Of a stretch of DNA of 64,000 nucleotides, positions 29,915-42,200 are shown one piece after another. The position numbers were made by a program, and so were the translations under genes. Source of the DNA: Fratercula arctica (Eukaryota; Chordata; Aves; Charadriiformes; Alcidae); contig CANTUZ010000004.1 in assembly GCA_947846985.1 (NCBI GenBank), positions 1,674,001 through 1,738,000 on the forward strand, in the 5' to 3' direction. The notes below the pieces were generated by a model. That model did no database searches. It saw only the letters and a list, made by a program, of their open reading frames with translations, and was not told the origin of the DNA. Numbering within the stretch: the first letter of the stretch is position 1; every line of letters begins with the position of its first letter.

Positions 29915-32900
29915 AAATGCATAAAGTTACTTTATTTTCAGTATACATTTAATTTTGAAAAATATAAATGCTAAAATATCTCATCATCTTCATCTTTTGA
30001 TTCCATAAAAGTCACAATAGAAAGCTTCATAAAACTGTAAAATACTATAATGTTATAAGGAATTTCATGTTTTATATTACTGGAAAAAAAATCATTTTAA
30101 TATATTGAAATGTTTTCTGCTTCTTTTTTTTTTCCTTTTTGTTCCACCGTCTTGATCCACTTCATTTTATCCTAAGTTTTTAGTCTTTCCTCCAAAGGAA
30201 ATACAGACTTACGAGAATTAAGAACAATAATAAAAGTATCTGAAAGTGCGTGTTGATTCAAAAAAAAAATAAAAAATACAAAGATGTATCGGCCACGACG
30301 ACAAAGAAGCGTGGGCTACAGAGGCAGACGGCCACCACGTTCCCGGGCCCGGGACAAAGCTGGCTCCTCTCTCTGTGTTGGGTTTTGTTTTCTTTTTTTA
30401 TAGGAAAACCCAACAAGAGACTCAACCACCAATGAAGTGGGCTAGTGTCAGGCACCAGGGAAGGAAATACTTCCAGCTCCTGCCGCCAGAATTGTGTGTT
30501 TTTCATGGCAAGCTACAGAAAACTGTGTCCCGTCCCCTTCAGCAACGCCACCCTCTGTACAACAGCTCCCTTGGGTTAAAATAACAAACAAACAAAAAAA
30601 AAACCAATAAAAAAAAGAGAGAGAAAGATCTAGATCAGCAGTCAATACATTTCAAGTACATTTTAACAGGGTTCGAAAAGCGGAAGACCTCATTTTTGGG
30701 GAGACCCATCACCAGGTGCCAGCAGACGGGGCTGGTGTGTGCGTGGGTGCCCGTGGAGCGGGAAAAGCTGCTCCTCTCTCTCCATCTGGTTGGAGCTTTC
30801 CTCCCTCCGGACCCGGGATTCCTACAAACCAAAGGTCTGGGCAAAACACAAGCATCTCCCGCGTACTCCGTAGGCGACGCTCGAGTCCGTTTCCCCTTTG
30901 GGAGCCAGGGACTTGCGTTCACCAAGGGATGGAAACCCTTGGTTGAAGCCGGCGTTGCGTTTCCCAGGTTTTCTGGCCTCCAGCTCGCGGGGCCCGGCAG
31001 CGGAGGGATCACGGAAACACTCCTTTCCCGGCCATTTCCAACATCTCCCCAGTCCTTCCCAAGCGGGTTTGGGCTGGGTTGCCGGGATGTCCCTCTCCGA
31101 GTCAACACACATTTCATGGGAGCCGAAACCGAGAGCCCTCGAGGAATGTTGGGAGGTGCGTGCACGTCTGCGTGCGGCTCCATCCTCTTTCCGCAGCAAC
31201 GACCGCTTGCAGCAGGTCCGGCTCAAGCTCTCACAGTCCCCAACAACTCATCCTGCAACCTCAGGGAAAGCAAGGTGGCCAGCTGCTTCTACAGCACGTC
31301 TGGGAAAGAAAAAAGTAGCCCTATTCTGCAAATCCCCTTGCCGATATGGCTACTATGAGTGAGCAGACGCTAAAATTTGGCATATAAGGTCTCAGCACCA
31401 TCATAAAATTCTGTTACTCAACCAACACGGACTTTGGTTTCGCCTGTCCTCTGCGGTGGGATTTTTCTCCATTGGGGAATCGGCCTTTACAGCTGGGCTT
31501 TTTTTTTCTTCTCCCCGCTTTTTTTTTTTTTTTCTTCCTTTTTCTTTTTTTTTTTTCTTCCATGAAGCTTTCCGTGTGTTACATGTAGTCCTCACGTTTC
31601 ATCAAAAAAGGTCTCGGTGAAGCCCAATTTCCCAAATGCGTGCTTCCACGCACACACAAGTACCTTCACAGATGTGCTCCAGAGAGTACAATCATCTCTC
31701 CCAAGGTGGTATTTACTCGCTTGGTTTAAAACCAAAAACCTGGTTGTGCCCACGGCCAGCCTGCTTGGTGCTGATGCGTCGCCGTGTACGGGTGGACAAG
31801 TCTACGGCCGAGCAGTCAAAATTTAGGGTAAGTTCTGTAGATGATGGTAAACTGACGTGGGAAGCTAGAGGATGCAGGTGTTGGTGAGCCTGGCCAGTAC
31901 GAGCGTCGGGACGAGCATCCCAGTGGGCCATCTTCAGCTGTCCTTCTCCTCCATTGCACCGTCATCCTGCCTGAAGTCCACCCGGGGTCCACCCACGCGC
32001 ACACACCGGGGTTTCAAAAGAACGAATTGGAACGATACCGCGTAGGAAATCAACAACGTGAGTACAACCAGCATCTGTCCACCGACGCCGGTCGCCGGTC
32101 AGCATTTCGCTTACCACCCTTACATTTAAGACTCTTCCTAAATTACAAGAGATTTGAGTTACATCCCATCTCCTTCATAGTGAAGTTAGATTATTAAAAA
32201 AAAAAAAAAAGGGAAAAAATAAAGAAAATCACATAACCCTAATAAAACAGATGCTTCAGAGTAGAAGGTGTTAATCAAACTGATCCAGCCCTATGCCATA
32301 TCCTGGAGATTGTGGTGTGGTGTTGTGGCTTTGTTGTGGTGTTTTTTTGTTTTTTTGTTTTGTAAAAATCACATTATATATGGTACAATACATTTTTTTT
32401 TCTTTTTTTTTTTACAGAAAGCCTGGCATCTAGAAATAAGAGGTAGAACTACTCATAACTATACGTTTCCTGCTGCAGGAAAAAAATTCATTTTTCTTTA
32501 CAGTAATTAAAAAAAGGTTAAAAAAATTGACGAAAAAAAAAAAAAGTCGTAGGTTAGGCCCCCATAATTTAAACAAAATAATCTAGGAAAATAACACTCT
32601 TCAATGTACCTGACGGATTAAGTCCATTAAAGTGTTTCTTTAAAAAAACAAAATTGCATAGGAAAGGGACATTTCAGAACGCGTGCTACAACGATGGCAA
32701 TGGTTCGTCTGTGCTGGGAGCGAAGTACCTTTTCCTTTCCCTTCCCGCGTTAACTCCGAGCGCGAGGCTGTAAGAGCGAGTTAGCGTTAGCAGCACTTTC
32801 CAGCATCTTCCAGCAGCGCGAGCGAGACGTCGGCTTAGCCTGGAGGTCGGTTTGGTTCTGCCAGACGACAAAGGGACAATCGGACAAACGCCGGCTCAAC

Positions 32901-33170
32901 GACTCGAGTCGCGCCACCACCCGCGGGTAGGACGGGGAATCCCGAACGCTTCTGCCCTCTGCTCGCGGCCGGGAGACGCGTGCGTGTCGGAGCGACAGAG
33001 AAGGCAAAACGAGTCTTGGTCGGAGTTGGGTAAATGGGGCGAGAGGAGGCGAGCTCTGCAGGGGCAAGGATGTCTTTTTTTTTTTTTTACCTACGCAGGC
33101 GGGGAGGGCGGGGTTTAATATTTGGCTAGTGGCAAAATAAATTCCATAAAAGATTTAACAGACAGACAAA
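29915..33170 (-). other. SLC4A4: Long 3' UTR of SLC4A4
   Basis: AT-rich sequence from the last SLC4A4 stop to the polyadenylation signal, about 3.2 kb, matching the long 3' UTR known for mammalian SLC4A4. No other gene, CR1 or splice boundary is evident. Further AATAAA-like signals inside could give shorter forms. Confidence 0.7.
29931..29936 (-). other. SLC4A4: Polyadenylation signal of SLC4A4
   Basis: TTTATT on the + strand is AATAAA on the - strand. About 30 bases further along the - strand is CTCGTGTGTGTTTTTTT, a good GU/U-rich downstream element, so cleavage near 29912-29920 is likely. Confidence 0.75.
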
Positions 33171-33276
33171 TTACAAAGTAGTTTCTGTTCCCTTGCTCCT
33201 CCAGAAATAACCATTGTCTTCAGGCTCAAGTTCTATTCTAATTTGAGGCACAACTTTTACTGGAGTTCGTGGAGGG
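33171..33276 (-). CDS. SLC4A4: SLC4A4 exon 26, PDZ-motif C-terminus
   Basis: Coding part 106 nt; contains [20 protein letters not shown] and [10 protein letters not shown] then TAA. With exon 25 it gives a 61-residue alternative tail, the length known for mammalian NBCe1-C. ETTL is a class I PDZ ligand. Confidence 0.95.
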
Positions 33277-36200
33277 CTGCGAAGAAAAAGAGAGACGGGG
33301 TGAGTGTGGGGACCCCCGCCGGGCCCTCAGCCCTTCTCGAGGGGGTCTGTCGTGCCCGGGGCTCCTGCTAGCACAGCCTCCCGCTGACCAAATCCCAGGG
33401 AAAAATCGTCTCGCGAGAGAAAACCAGCATTTTACAAACAAAACAGAGGGGCAAGTGGCGTAAAACTGGGAAAACCGCAGGTCCTGGGACTTAACGGGAC
33501 ACCCAACAGAGTGTGTCATGTCTGAAAACGGAATAAATGCTCAACTCCCAGCACCGGTTCCTTGCATTGGCTCATACAATACAGCTTGCTGAAACCGGCA
33601 GCATACCGATACCCAGTGAAATCACTCTGTCGGGCAGTGGCAATATACAGCTGGGCTTAAGATAAGGCCCGTACATCGCATGAGACAATTTTAATGAGTT
33701 TGTCTCAACACTGTTCGTTTCCGGAGGTAAAACCACCGATTTCATTGACTGAGGAGCTCCAAGTATCCAACACTTGGGCTTCACGCCGCGCTGCGGCAAC
33801 GCTCGTAAACTGCCTTTGAAATAATCGGGTTATAGGCACTGAGATTAATTTCACACTCTCTAACGCCGGGAAGGGTAGATATTTCTTTGACGTTTCAAGG
33901 ACTATTGCTGCCTTGGTCTCGATCCGACTCTTGGCACTGGCAGGTCCGAGGTGGCCCCAAGGGGCTGAGCTCTGAAAAATTGTTACTTACCTCTTCCTTG
34001 CTGCAATTTAAGGTTATTATTTACTCTATTTTCTACCGCAGACATGGGAAAATGGATTACGTGCCTTTCGTAACATCCTGTTACATGACTGAAGGAAAGC
34101 GTGACAGCAATTTCCTCTCACTGTCTGTCTCTCTCTTATTTTCTTTTAAATCCCAATTCATTTAATTTTTCCCCTGCAGACGTGTTTTCTAGACTCCTCC
34201 CAGTTGCTCCGCACCTTTCTTCTGGTTTAGACCCCGAAGCAGCCATTGGTTCTTCAGCTGGGGTCTAAGCAAGGCTGGTGGAGCCCGTAGGCTCTCCACC
34301 CCCCATCCCAAGCCCTGTAGGGCCGTGTTGGCAATCAACTAGGGACGGATATTAGCAAAAAGGTCTTCACATAAAGGGTTATTAAGCACTGGAAGAGGCT
34401 GCCCGGGGAAGCGGTTGACTCGCCATCCCTGGAGGTATTTAAAAGCCGGGCAGACGCGGTGCTGAGGGACACAGGGTAGCGGTGGCCTTGGCAGCGTTAC
34501 ATTGATGGTTGGACTCGCTGATCTGAAAGGTCCTTTCCAACCATGAGAGTTCTACGACTCTACGCTGCAACCCTACATAGGGAATTTTCTCCAAGTGCTT
34601 TTTAAGAGTTTCCTACGTGGGGGACAAAACTTTGCCGCGCTGACTTTGGGCGCACTGAGGGGTAGCTGAGACGCTTCTGAGGAATCATTATCAAGTGCAT
34701 TTTTTTTGGGTGCTTACCTTGGCATGGCGTGTGACCGAAGGAAAGGAATTGCATCAGCACGACGTATGGCGTTCAAGGAATGTGGGTGATTTTTCTCCTG
34801 TCGGGGAGGGAAGAAAGTCTCGTTTGTCGCTGCCTGCAGCACCGATGGCTCCTCAACCCAGCCTCGGCTCCTCCACCATCCCCTCAGCTATTTGGCAACG
34901 CATTCTTACCGCTGACTGCCCGCCAGGTGAATACTCAATTTCTTTCTCTCTCTCTCTCCTCCAAGATAAAACCCCTTGAACTGCCAACACGACTGAAACA
35001 CTCGTTTCCCAAGACTTTCCCCACCTTGACACTTACCTTTCCTCTACACCTCTTTGAGTACCCCGTGCTCCTTCCCCACTGTCGCACCCAACCTCCTGGC
35101 GAGAAAAGAGGTGGCTTGGTGCCCGCAGTGGCTTTTCCTTGCCTGACCCAGCCTGGGGAAGTGTCCTCTCTGTTAATAATAATCCTATTCTTCCTGTGGC
35201 TGAAGGAAAGCTAACATCAGTAGTATTTTTAATAATACGCTTGGAATCGCAGAGCACAGTTATGTTCAAGGACAATACCACAGCGGTGCTGGATTCCGGC
35301 TGCTTTTTCTAGTCCAAGGGCCTGATGTTTATTTTTTTTTAAATTTATTTTTCGCGCTGTTTCTAATCAAAAACCAGCAAATCGACCAGTGGATTATAAA
35401 AATGTACAAATACGCAAACCAACTACGGCGCGGCGCACGGGTGATTTACCCCGTGTTGTCTCCAAGGGCATTCCAACGAACAGGTTTGCGGCCCAATTAA
35501 CTTTTCCTGGGGGAAAAGTTTCAGCTTTAACGATGCTGAAAAAGGGGAACCAGTGCCTCTGATCATAAAATCCTGCGCAACGGTTAGGATGCAGCGTGTT
35601 TTCAGCACGCAATGTGTTTTTAGCACATCCGCGCAGTCTCCCAGAAAAAGGAGGAGGATCTGCCGGGTTGTCTGAGGCTGGTTTCCCTCCTGTTCCTTAT
35701 CAGCAAAACACGAGGCTATCTAAATAATCAGGGAAACATCTCTTTCTCTTTGCCTTTGTTTTATAACGCCAATCTCTAAGTGTTCCTGCACCTAAAAAAT
35801 CACGGAGCGATGCTTAGCATCACCTAAGGTATCTAAGTGCCACCGAAAGGCAAGGGACTTGGGTACCAGCTCTTAAATAGCAGCTTAAAGATCTAAAGAT
35901 CTGTGATTTTAGGTCCTACCGCTAGAAATCCCCAGCCTTGCAGCAGTACTACTTTGTTACTAATTTATTCCTACTTCTCCCCTCCCGTCTCACGGCAAAA
36001 CAGCCTATTTATCTCCAGAGGGCACCCATCGCTCGGAGTATTTTAAAAAGTCAGCGCAAAGGCAAAAAAGCTGAGGTCAGATGTCATTCCCGACTCCTCA
36101 CTTAAAAGACTACCATACGAAAAGCGAAAATGACTGAAAACGAAGATCGTAATAATGAGAATTATGGATAGGAACGTAAGAAATTAAGAAGGAACAGAAT

Positions 36201-39200
36201 AGCACAAAAGCAAATCACCTAAGAAGGGAAATACGTTAATGGTCAACTGATCACTGCCGTGTCAGTTTAATGCGGATCAATGACGCGCTTAATTACTCTT
36301 TTAAGCGCTGATTTTTGCAACTGCTTGGCACCTAAGGAAACAAACAGTAAGGGCACAGCGATGCAGTTTAGACATGCTGCAAATCCAGAACACCAGGCTC
36401 AGGGGGAGAAAAAAAAAAAAAAAAAAAAAAAATCAAACCATCATCAGAGCGAAGACAAACCCGGACAAGTTCAGAGGAAAGAGAGGAGGAGAGAGCGAGT
36501 GGCCAAGAGACCTGTTAGGAGCTGGATAAAAGCGCTTAAACTGGAGGCACCGGAAGGAACAACATCAAATTTGTAATGAGCACAGGGGAAAAAAGAAAAA
36601 AAAAAAAAAAAAAAAAGCTCACAAACCCAAAATCTGTCATTAAATCAGAGGCCTGGAAATTAAAAAAGAGGAGGGGAGGGGAAAAAAAAAAAAAAAAGAA
36701 CAAGACCAAGTACTTCTCAAGTAATAGGAAAGGTGGGGTTTATTAAAAAAAAAAAAAAAATCACTCTAAATATATATATATTTCCGTACTGCAAGGCAGA
36801 GTCAAGCAGGCATGCAAGAGGTTAGTTCTACTCACTGTCGGCAGGTTTGCTATCACTTAGGAAAGGTTCCTGCTCCATGATGTCCATTGGTATTTTAATA
36901 CTTGGGACTTTTTCTGAGTAGGGGCAGTCAGACTGTGAAAGAAACGTGTAAAAGATCTTAGAATATTTTCACCGCTCGCTCTCTCTCTTATCGTCTCCCG
37001 CAAATATAAAGTTATCCTTCATATAGTTTCTGTAGGAAGGAGGAAAAGAAAAGAAGAAGAAGAAAAAAAAATAATAAAAAAAAGCATGGTCCAGCTTAGT
37101 TGCCTGCTGGTTTCCACGGGTTCCCCACTGCACCTCCCCCCCCCTTTTCCCGCTTCCTTCACACTGGGGAAGTGGGACAGACCGGAGAAATGACCTTGTC
37201 TAATCCTTATATCCCCCTTTCCCCACCTCGCCAGCTCCTTTCCCACCAGCGTATGAGACACCATCCGATTCAACTTGGAGTTGGCTGCGTGAAATGCAGT
37301 TGGAAAACGCATTCCTAGGCAGAAAGAGCGGGGCACTGGCTTCTGGGAAACCTCATGGAAACGTTTCATCCTGCTGCGATTTCTGTAAAACCCCCTTTTT
37401 CTTCCCAATTGCTCTACAAAGACGAGGGCCAGACACCGTACGACAGAGGTTCCTTCAACTGGGCTGTCTCAGCTCCCCCTTTCACCTCAGTCCAGTCAAA
37501 CCCAGGCTCAATTACAGTAAAATAGTTGGTGGAATCCAGGGCCCTTGTAAGAATTCCGCGCTCCCAGCCAGAGAAACGGCAAAGCGGGCGCCAAGAGGCA
37601 CAACCACAGGGAGAAGCCGCACGTGGGATGCCCCGGAGCTCAGGTGCCAGCCTGATTTACACCCCGCTGGCTTCAATAACCCACCTGCTTATGCTCTGTA
37701 GGAGATACCCGCAATCAATCTGCTATTTTTTTAAATAAAAGTCATTTCTCCTAACCCAGGAAAGGCTGATATTGCATAATCGGGCGAAGGAATTAGGGTG
37801 ATATTTGCCAGACACGTTAAGGCATCTTTGCTCCTGGAGAGAATGAGACAGAGCACCGAGCACGACCCTGGGGTGGAGGGAGGGAGGGAGGGAGACCTTC
37901 AAGTCAGGGCAGGAAAACATTACAGAGGCCAGAGAATCGCTCTCCCTCGATTATTATTATTATTATTTTAGTTATTTTTTAACATAAGTGACACCCAGTG
38001 CAGTATTTCATACTCCAACAGCAAAACGTTTCCCTCAGGAGTATTTTTAGGAGGCTGAGGGATAAGCACAGCTCAAATAAAGACGAGTTCGCAGAAAAGC
38101 GGTGAGGCGATAACGCCATCCCCAAATCCCCCTCCCTTTGGGGCCACGCGGTAAAGCAGAGCTTGGGTAGCCCCTCCAGTGTGTCACCGTTTCAGCGCTA
38201 ATACAGAAATTTAAGAGGTCTGTGGGACGGCAGCGCTGATGCTCAGGGTCTGCTTTAAACCTCCCCATCTACAAGGGACAGAAAAACTACCTGCAGTTGG
38301 CAAAAAGGCCTCGAAGGGGAGATGAGACCATTACACAGCACTCCTGACTCTGCAACTACACATACGAGCCCAAAATTAATAGCTTGTTTTTTTTTTTTTT
38401 TTTTAAATTGTCTGGCCTTTCTTGGGTCATGCATTTTTTGACGTAGAATCCGAGAGAAAACCAAGGCGCTTGAGTTTTCATTAGGCAAATGCAGCAATCG
38501 GCTGCACTAATTCATACTTTTTAGAGGTGCCGGAGGGAAAAATGGTGAGATGACTGAAAATCCTTCTTTGCAGCTCCTTTTCCGCTGCCCCTGATTGCCA
38601 GTAAACCCCAATGAGAACTTCTGGTGAGTCCCGAGTGCCAAGCGTGGTCTCCTGACGCCAGACTCGTTCCTCTAACCCCGCTTGCACCAGCAACGCCCAG
38701 AAATCCTCTTTGCTGAACTCTGATTGCCCACCAAATCCCACTGGATTGACTTGGTGGGGGCATATTTCTGGAAGGGAAAGGGTGAAAATAATCAAAGGCC
38801 AAGTGCTTTTTACATTCAGGAAGCTGGTAAAAGCAAGTGCTGAAAAGAAAAAAAAAAAACCAACCAAACCAAGAAGAGTTAAGAACCAGCATTTCGCATA
38901 AATTCTCTTACCCATTAGATCAAGTACTGTACATGAAATTCATGAAAAGCCTGAGAAGAGAGGAGATAGCTTAAAAAATTCCAGAGATACGGGAGCCATG
39001 GCTCAGGGTATGATGCTGCTGGATTCAAATCGGTCAAGAGGAAGGGACGGAGCCAAACCTTTGCTGACTATTCGCTACGTACAATGGGGCGTTTTCCCTC
39101 ATTTCGGGAGAGGGGAGCTTGCTGTCTGAAATCTGCCCGTCTTCCCAGCCGGGATTCAGCTTGATTGAACAAGGTCTGGATCCAGGTTACCTCCTGCCCC

Positions 39201-42200
39201 GCTGCACCCTCACCTAACCGATGCCCAGTTTTGTCTCTCGCAGCGTGCACGCTCTACTTTACACAGCATATACCCTGTACCGAAGGGACTTTGCCTATTT
39301 TCTCATCGGAACCGCCTGACTTCGTTGGCTCCAGCACAGACCCGCAGAGGTGTTCTACGCCTCTCCCATAAAGGACTCGGGTTCTGGCTTGTCCCCCACC
39401 AGGACCCAGGTTGCCTCTTCTCTCCTCCCACCCTTGAACAAGATCAGGCACGGGGATGGTCTGGGGGAACTCCTGGAGCCGCCCCGTTCCTTTTGAAGAC
39501 GCCAGATGTATCGTCTAACCCCCAAGGAGGGCCGATTCGGTAGATCCGCTCAGCGCGGGAAGGATGCAGACCATACCCAAGCAGAAACCCTCCAAACACA
39601 CAACCCTGCACCCGTGACCCTCCCTCCTCCGCCTCCACCATTGGAAAAACCCTTCTTCACAAACCCTGGATGGTTACACGAGCAGAACAAGCGACACTGT
39701 GCTCTGTACTCTCCCCTTAGCGTGAAATTATTAAAGCCTGGCTCCCTTGTCACATTGCCAAAGGTAACGCCGAGCGCGGCCGCCAGCTCTCCAAAGGCAG
39801 TTCACACTTGCTGTACAAAGTCCTACATAACCAGGGTGTTTAGCACTTCAATACAAATTTACAGCACTTAAGTTCACGCCAGACCTGGGTAGGAGAACGT
39901 TTAACGGCAGGAGGACCGCGCTTCTTCTTATATATACAGTAAAAAATAGCACAGTCTAAGGCACGAGGATCTGGTCTACTCGGGTCACCGCACTTAAAAA
40001 TGACATAAGCAGCTACATTTCACTATTTTAGGGCACGCTGCGGCCTGAGGTAGGACCAAAGAGTACACTGCAGAAGGGCATGGATGCTTTGAAAATACTT
40101 AGGTGGTGAGTATTATCAAGAGAAAGCAGCCTTTCCTGCAATATCACAAGTCACATCTTTTCGTGCTTTTAAATAATTAAAAGAAATACCGAAGAAGAAA
40201 CCCAGAGTACATTCAGAAGTAACGGAGCTGCCGGCAAAAACCGTTCTCCTCCTAAAACGTAAAAGACAACGACGGGGGAGAAAGGCGGAGACGGGGCAGA
40301 TAAACACGGCAGGGCGATGAAAGGCGTTCTAGCAAAGGGCAGGACATCTCCGCAGGTATCTAGCGCTCTTGTGGGAAGCGCGATTTCATTCTTGGCAAGG
40401 CAAGTACCACCTACCACAGGATGGCGACGTCTGGAAAAGGGAAAGCAATGTAGGAAAGAAGTTTTTTTCGGGGCCGATTTGCTGCGGCAGCAGAAGACTG
40501 AGTGGGTCGGCTTCAAACGAGGCCGGGAAACCCCCGGCCCCAGAGATGGGGAGGGACAGGGACCGTCCCCCCGGGTCAGCTACCTAGAAAGGAGTAATTT
40601 GACAAGGGCAGAAAGCTCCTTACATCGTCATTGTCACTGTCCATACTGCCCTTCTTCTTTTTCTTCTTCTTCTCGTCCTCTTTCTTTTTCTTGTCCTTTT
40701 CTGGAATGACGTCGTCAAGAAAGCTTAAGTCATGCTGGGAGAAGAGGTAGTCCATGGCTTTTCTGACTGCTACCAGCGCCAGGATCTGAAAAGGCAGAGA
40801 GGGACTTTAATTGGGAACACCCTGCGCATTCCCCTTGACGCTGCTTCTTAATCCCACACACTTTTAATTCCGGTCGTACATGAACATACAGAGAACAAGG
40901 GGAACACCTGGGCTATCTCTATCAACCCCAAAGTCGGAACTGTGGCTGCTTCACGCCAGGATAAACAGAAGCAACCTACAGAAAAAAGTACGTAATCACT
41001 TAATACTCCTGTAGAGACAAAGGTCGTCTTTAACTGATAGGCATCAGGCAAAATAACAAGAGACAAAAACAATGAGTATTTGCATTTGTTTTTGGATTCA
41101 GCTACGTATGCAGGTTCATGGGGGCAGCCTGAGTAACTGTCTGTATTTTTTTCTCACCGTTTCCCCAGATCTAAGAACTCTTTAGGAATTAGACAAAGGC
41201 CAGACTGTGCCCTCAGAGCTTGCAGAATGAGCTTTACTGGGATTGCGGCTGCACGGAACTGGAGGAAAAGCTTTTTCTGAGGGAGACTGCAATCCAAAGC
41301 ACTGGGGAAAAAAGGGACGCGTCTGAAACGGGCGTTTACATCGACGCTGGGTTTAACACCACCACCAGATGCCTACCAACATCCCACCTACGCCTTACCA
41401 AAGGGTACGGCGACAGACTGAAAACTCCTCGACTTGGCTACTAAAAGTTACAGCCCATTCCCGACAACTGAAGGCTGCCTTTACGATGAAGAGTTTGTTC
41501 CGAGCAACGATGCTCAATGGCACAAACAATTCCTAGGAAAGGATCTCCAGCGCTGACTTGCGTAACTCCAGACGCGATTACGGAAGCGAGAAAATACTCA
41601 GGGGGTGGAAAGATGCCATGTAGACACCCACGATTATCCCATCGCGAATTACTTCTGCATTAAAAGTGCTTTTCCTTCACACAAACAGAGGCTTGGCTAT
41701 CGGCCGGATCTTCACAAACTGGAATTTCACAGTCTTTTTGTTCACGAGTGCAAATAACTGAGGTTTTGTCACCAGACCCAGCTACATCTAAGCTGTGACT
41801 GTACCTTCACTGGGTTTGCACCATTCTAACAGACCAGCAGACTTTGGGTTCACTCGGATCCTCTCTATTCCGGGCAAAGAGAAAGAGGGTCTGTCCATAT
41901 CTCAGATTCCGCTTTCAACAGCAGCACAACACAGCCATGAAAACGCAACGGAACGGCATGTCAGCGGGAACTGCTGATTTTTAACGCCTTTATATATGAG
42001 CAGTGTCCCAGCAAGAACATTTGGAGGATTCTTTCACTTGCATCATCTTTTCTCATTTCACCGGCAGCAGAGAACAAACGCTTGTCCTCGTTCTCTTTTC
42101 TGCTTTCCCTCCTTCTCTCCCTTAAATAGGCACTGCCGTTCCTAACCGCACCCACAACTGACATTTCACTTGTCCCTAAACCTGACACTGGGTGACTTTG

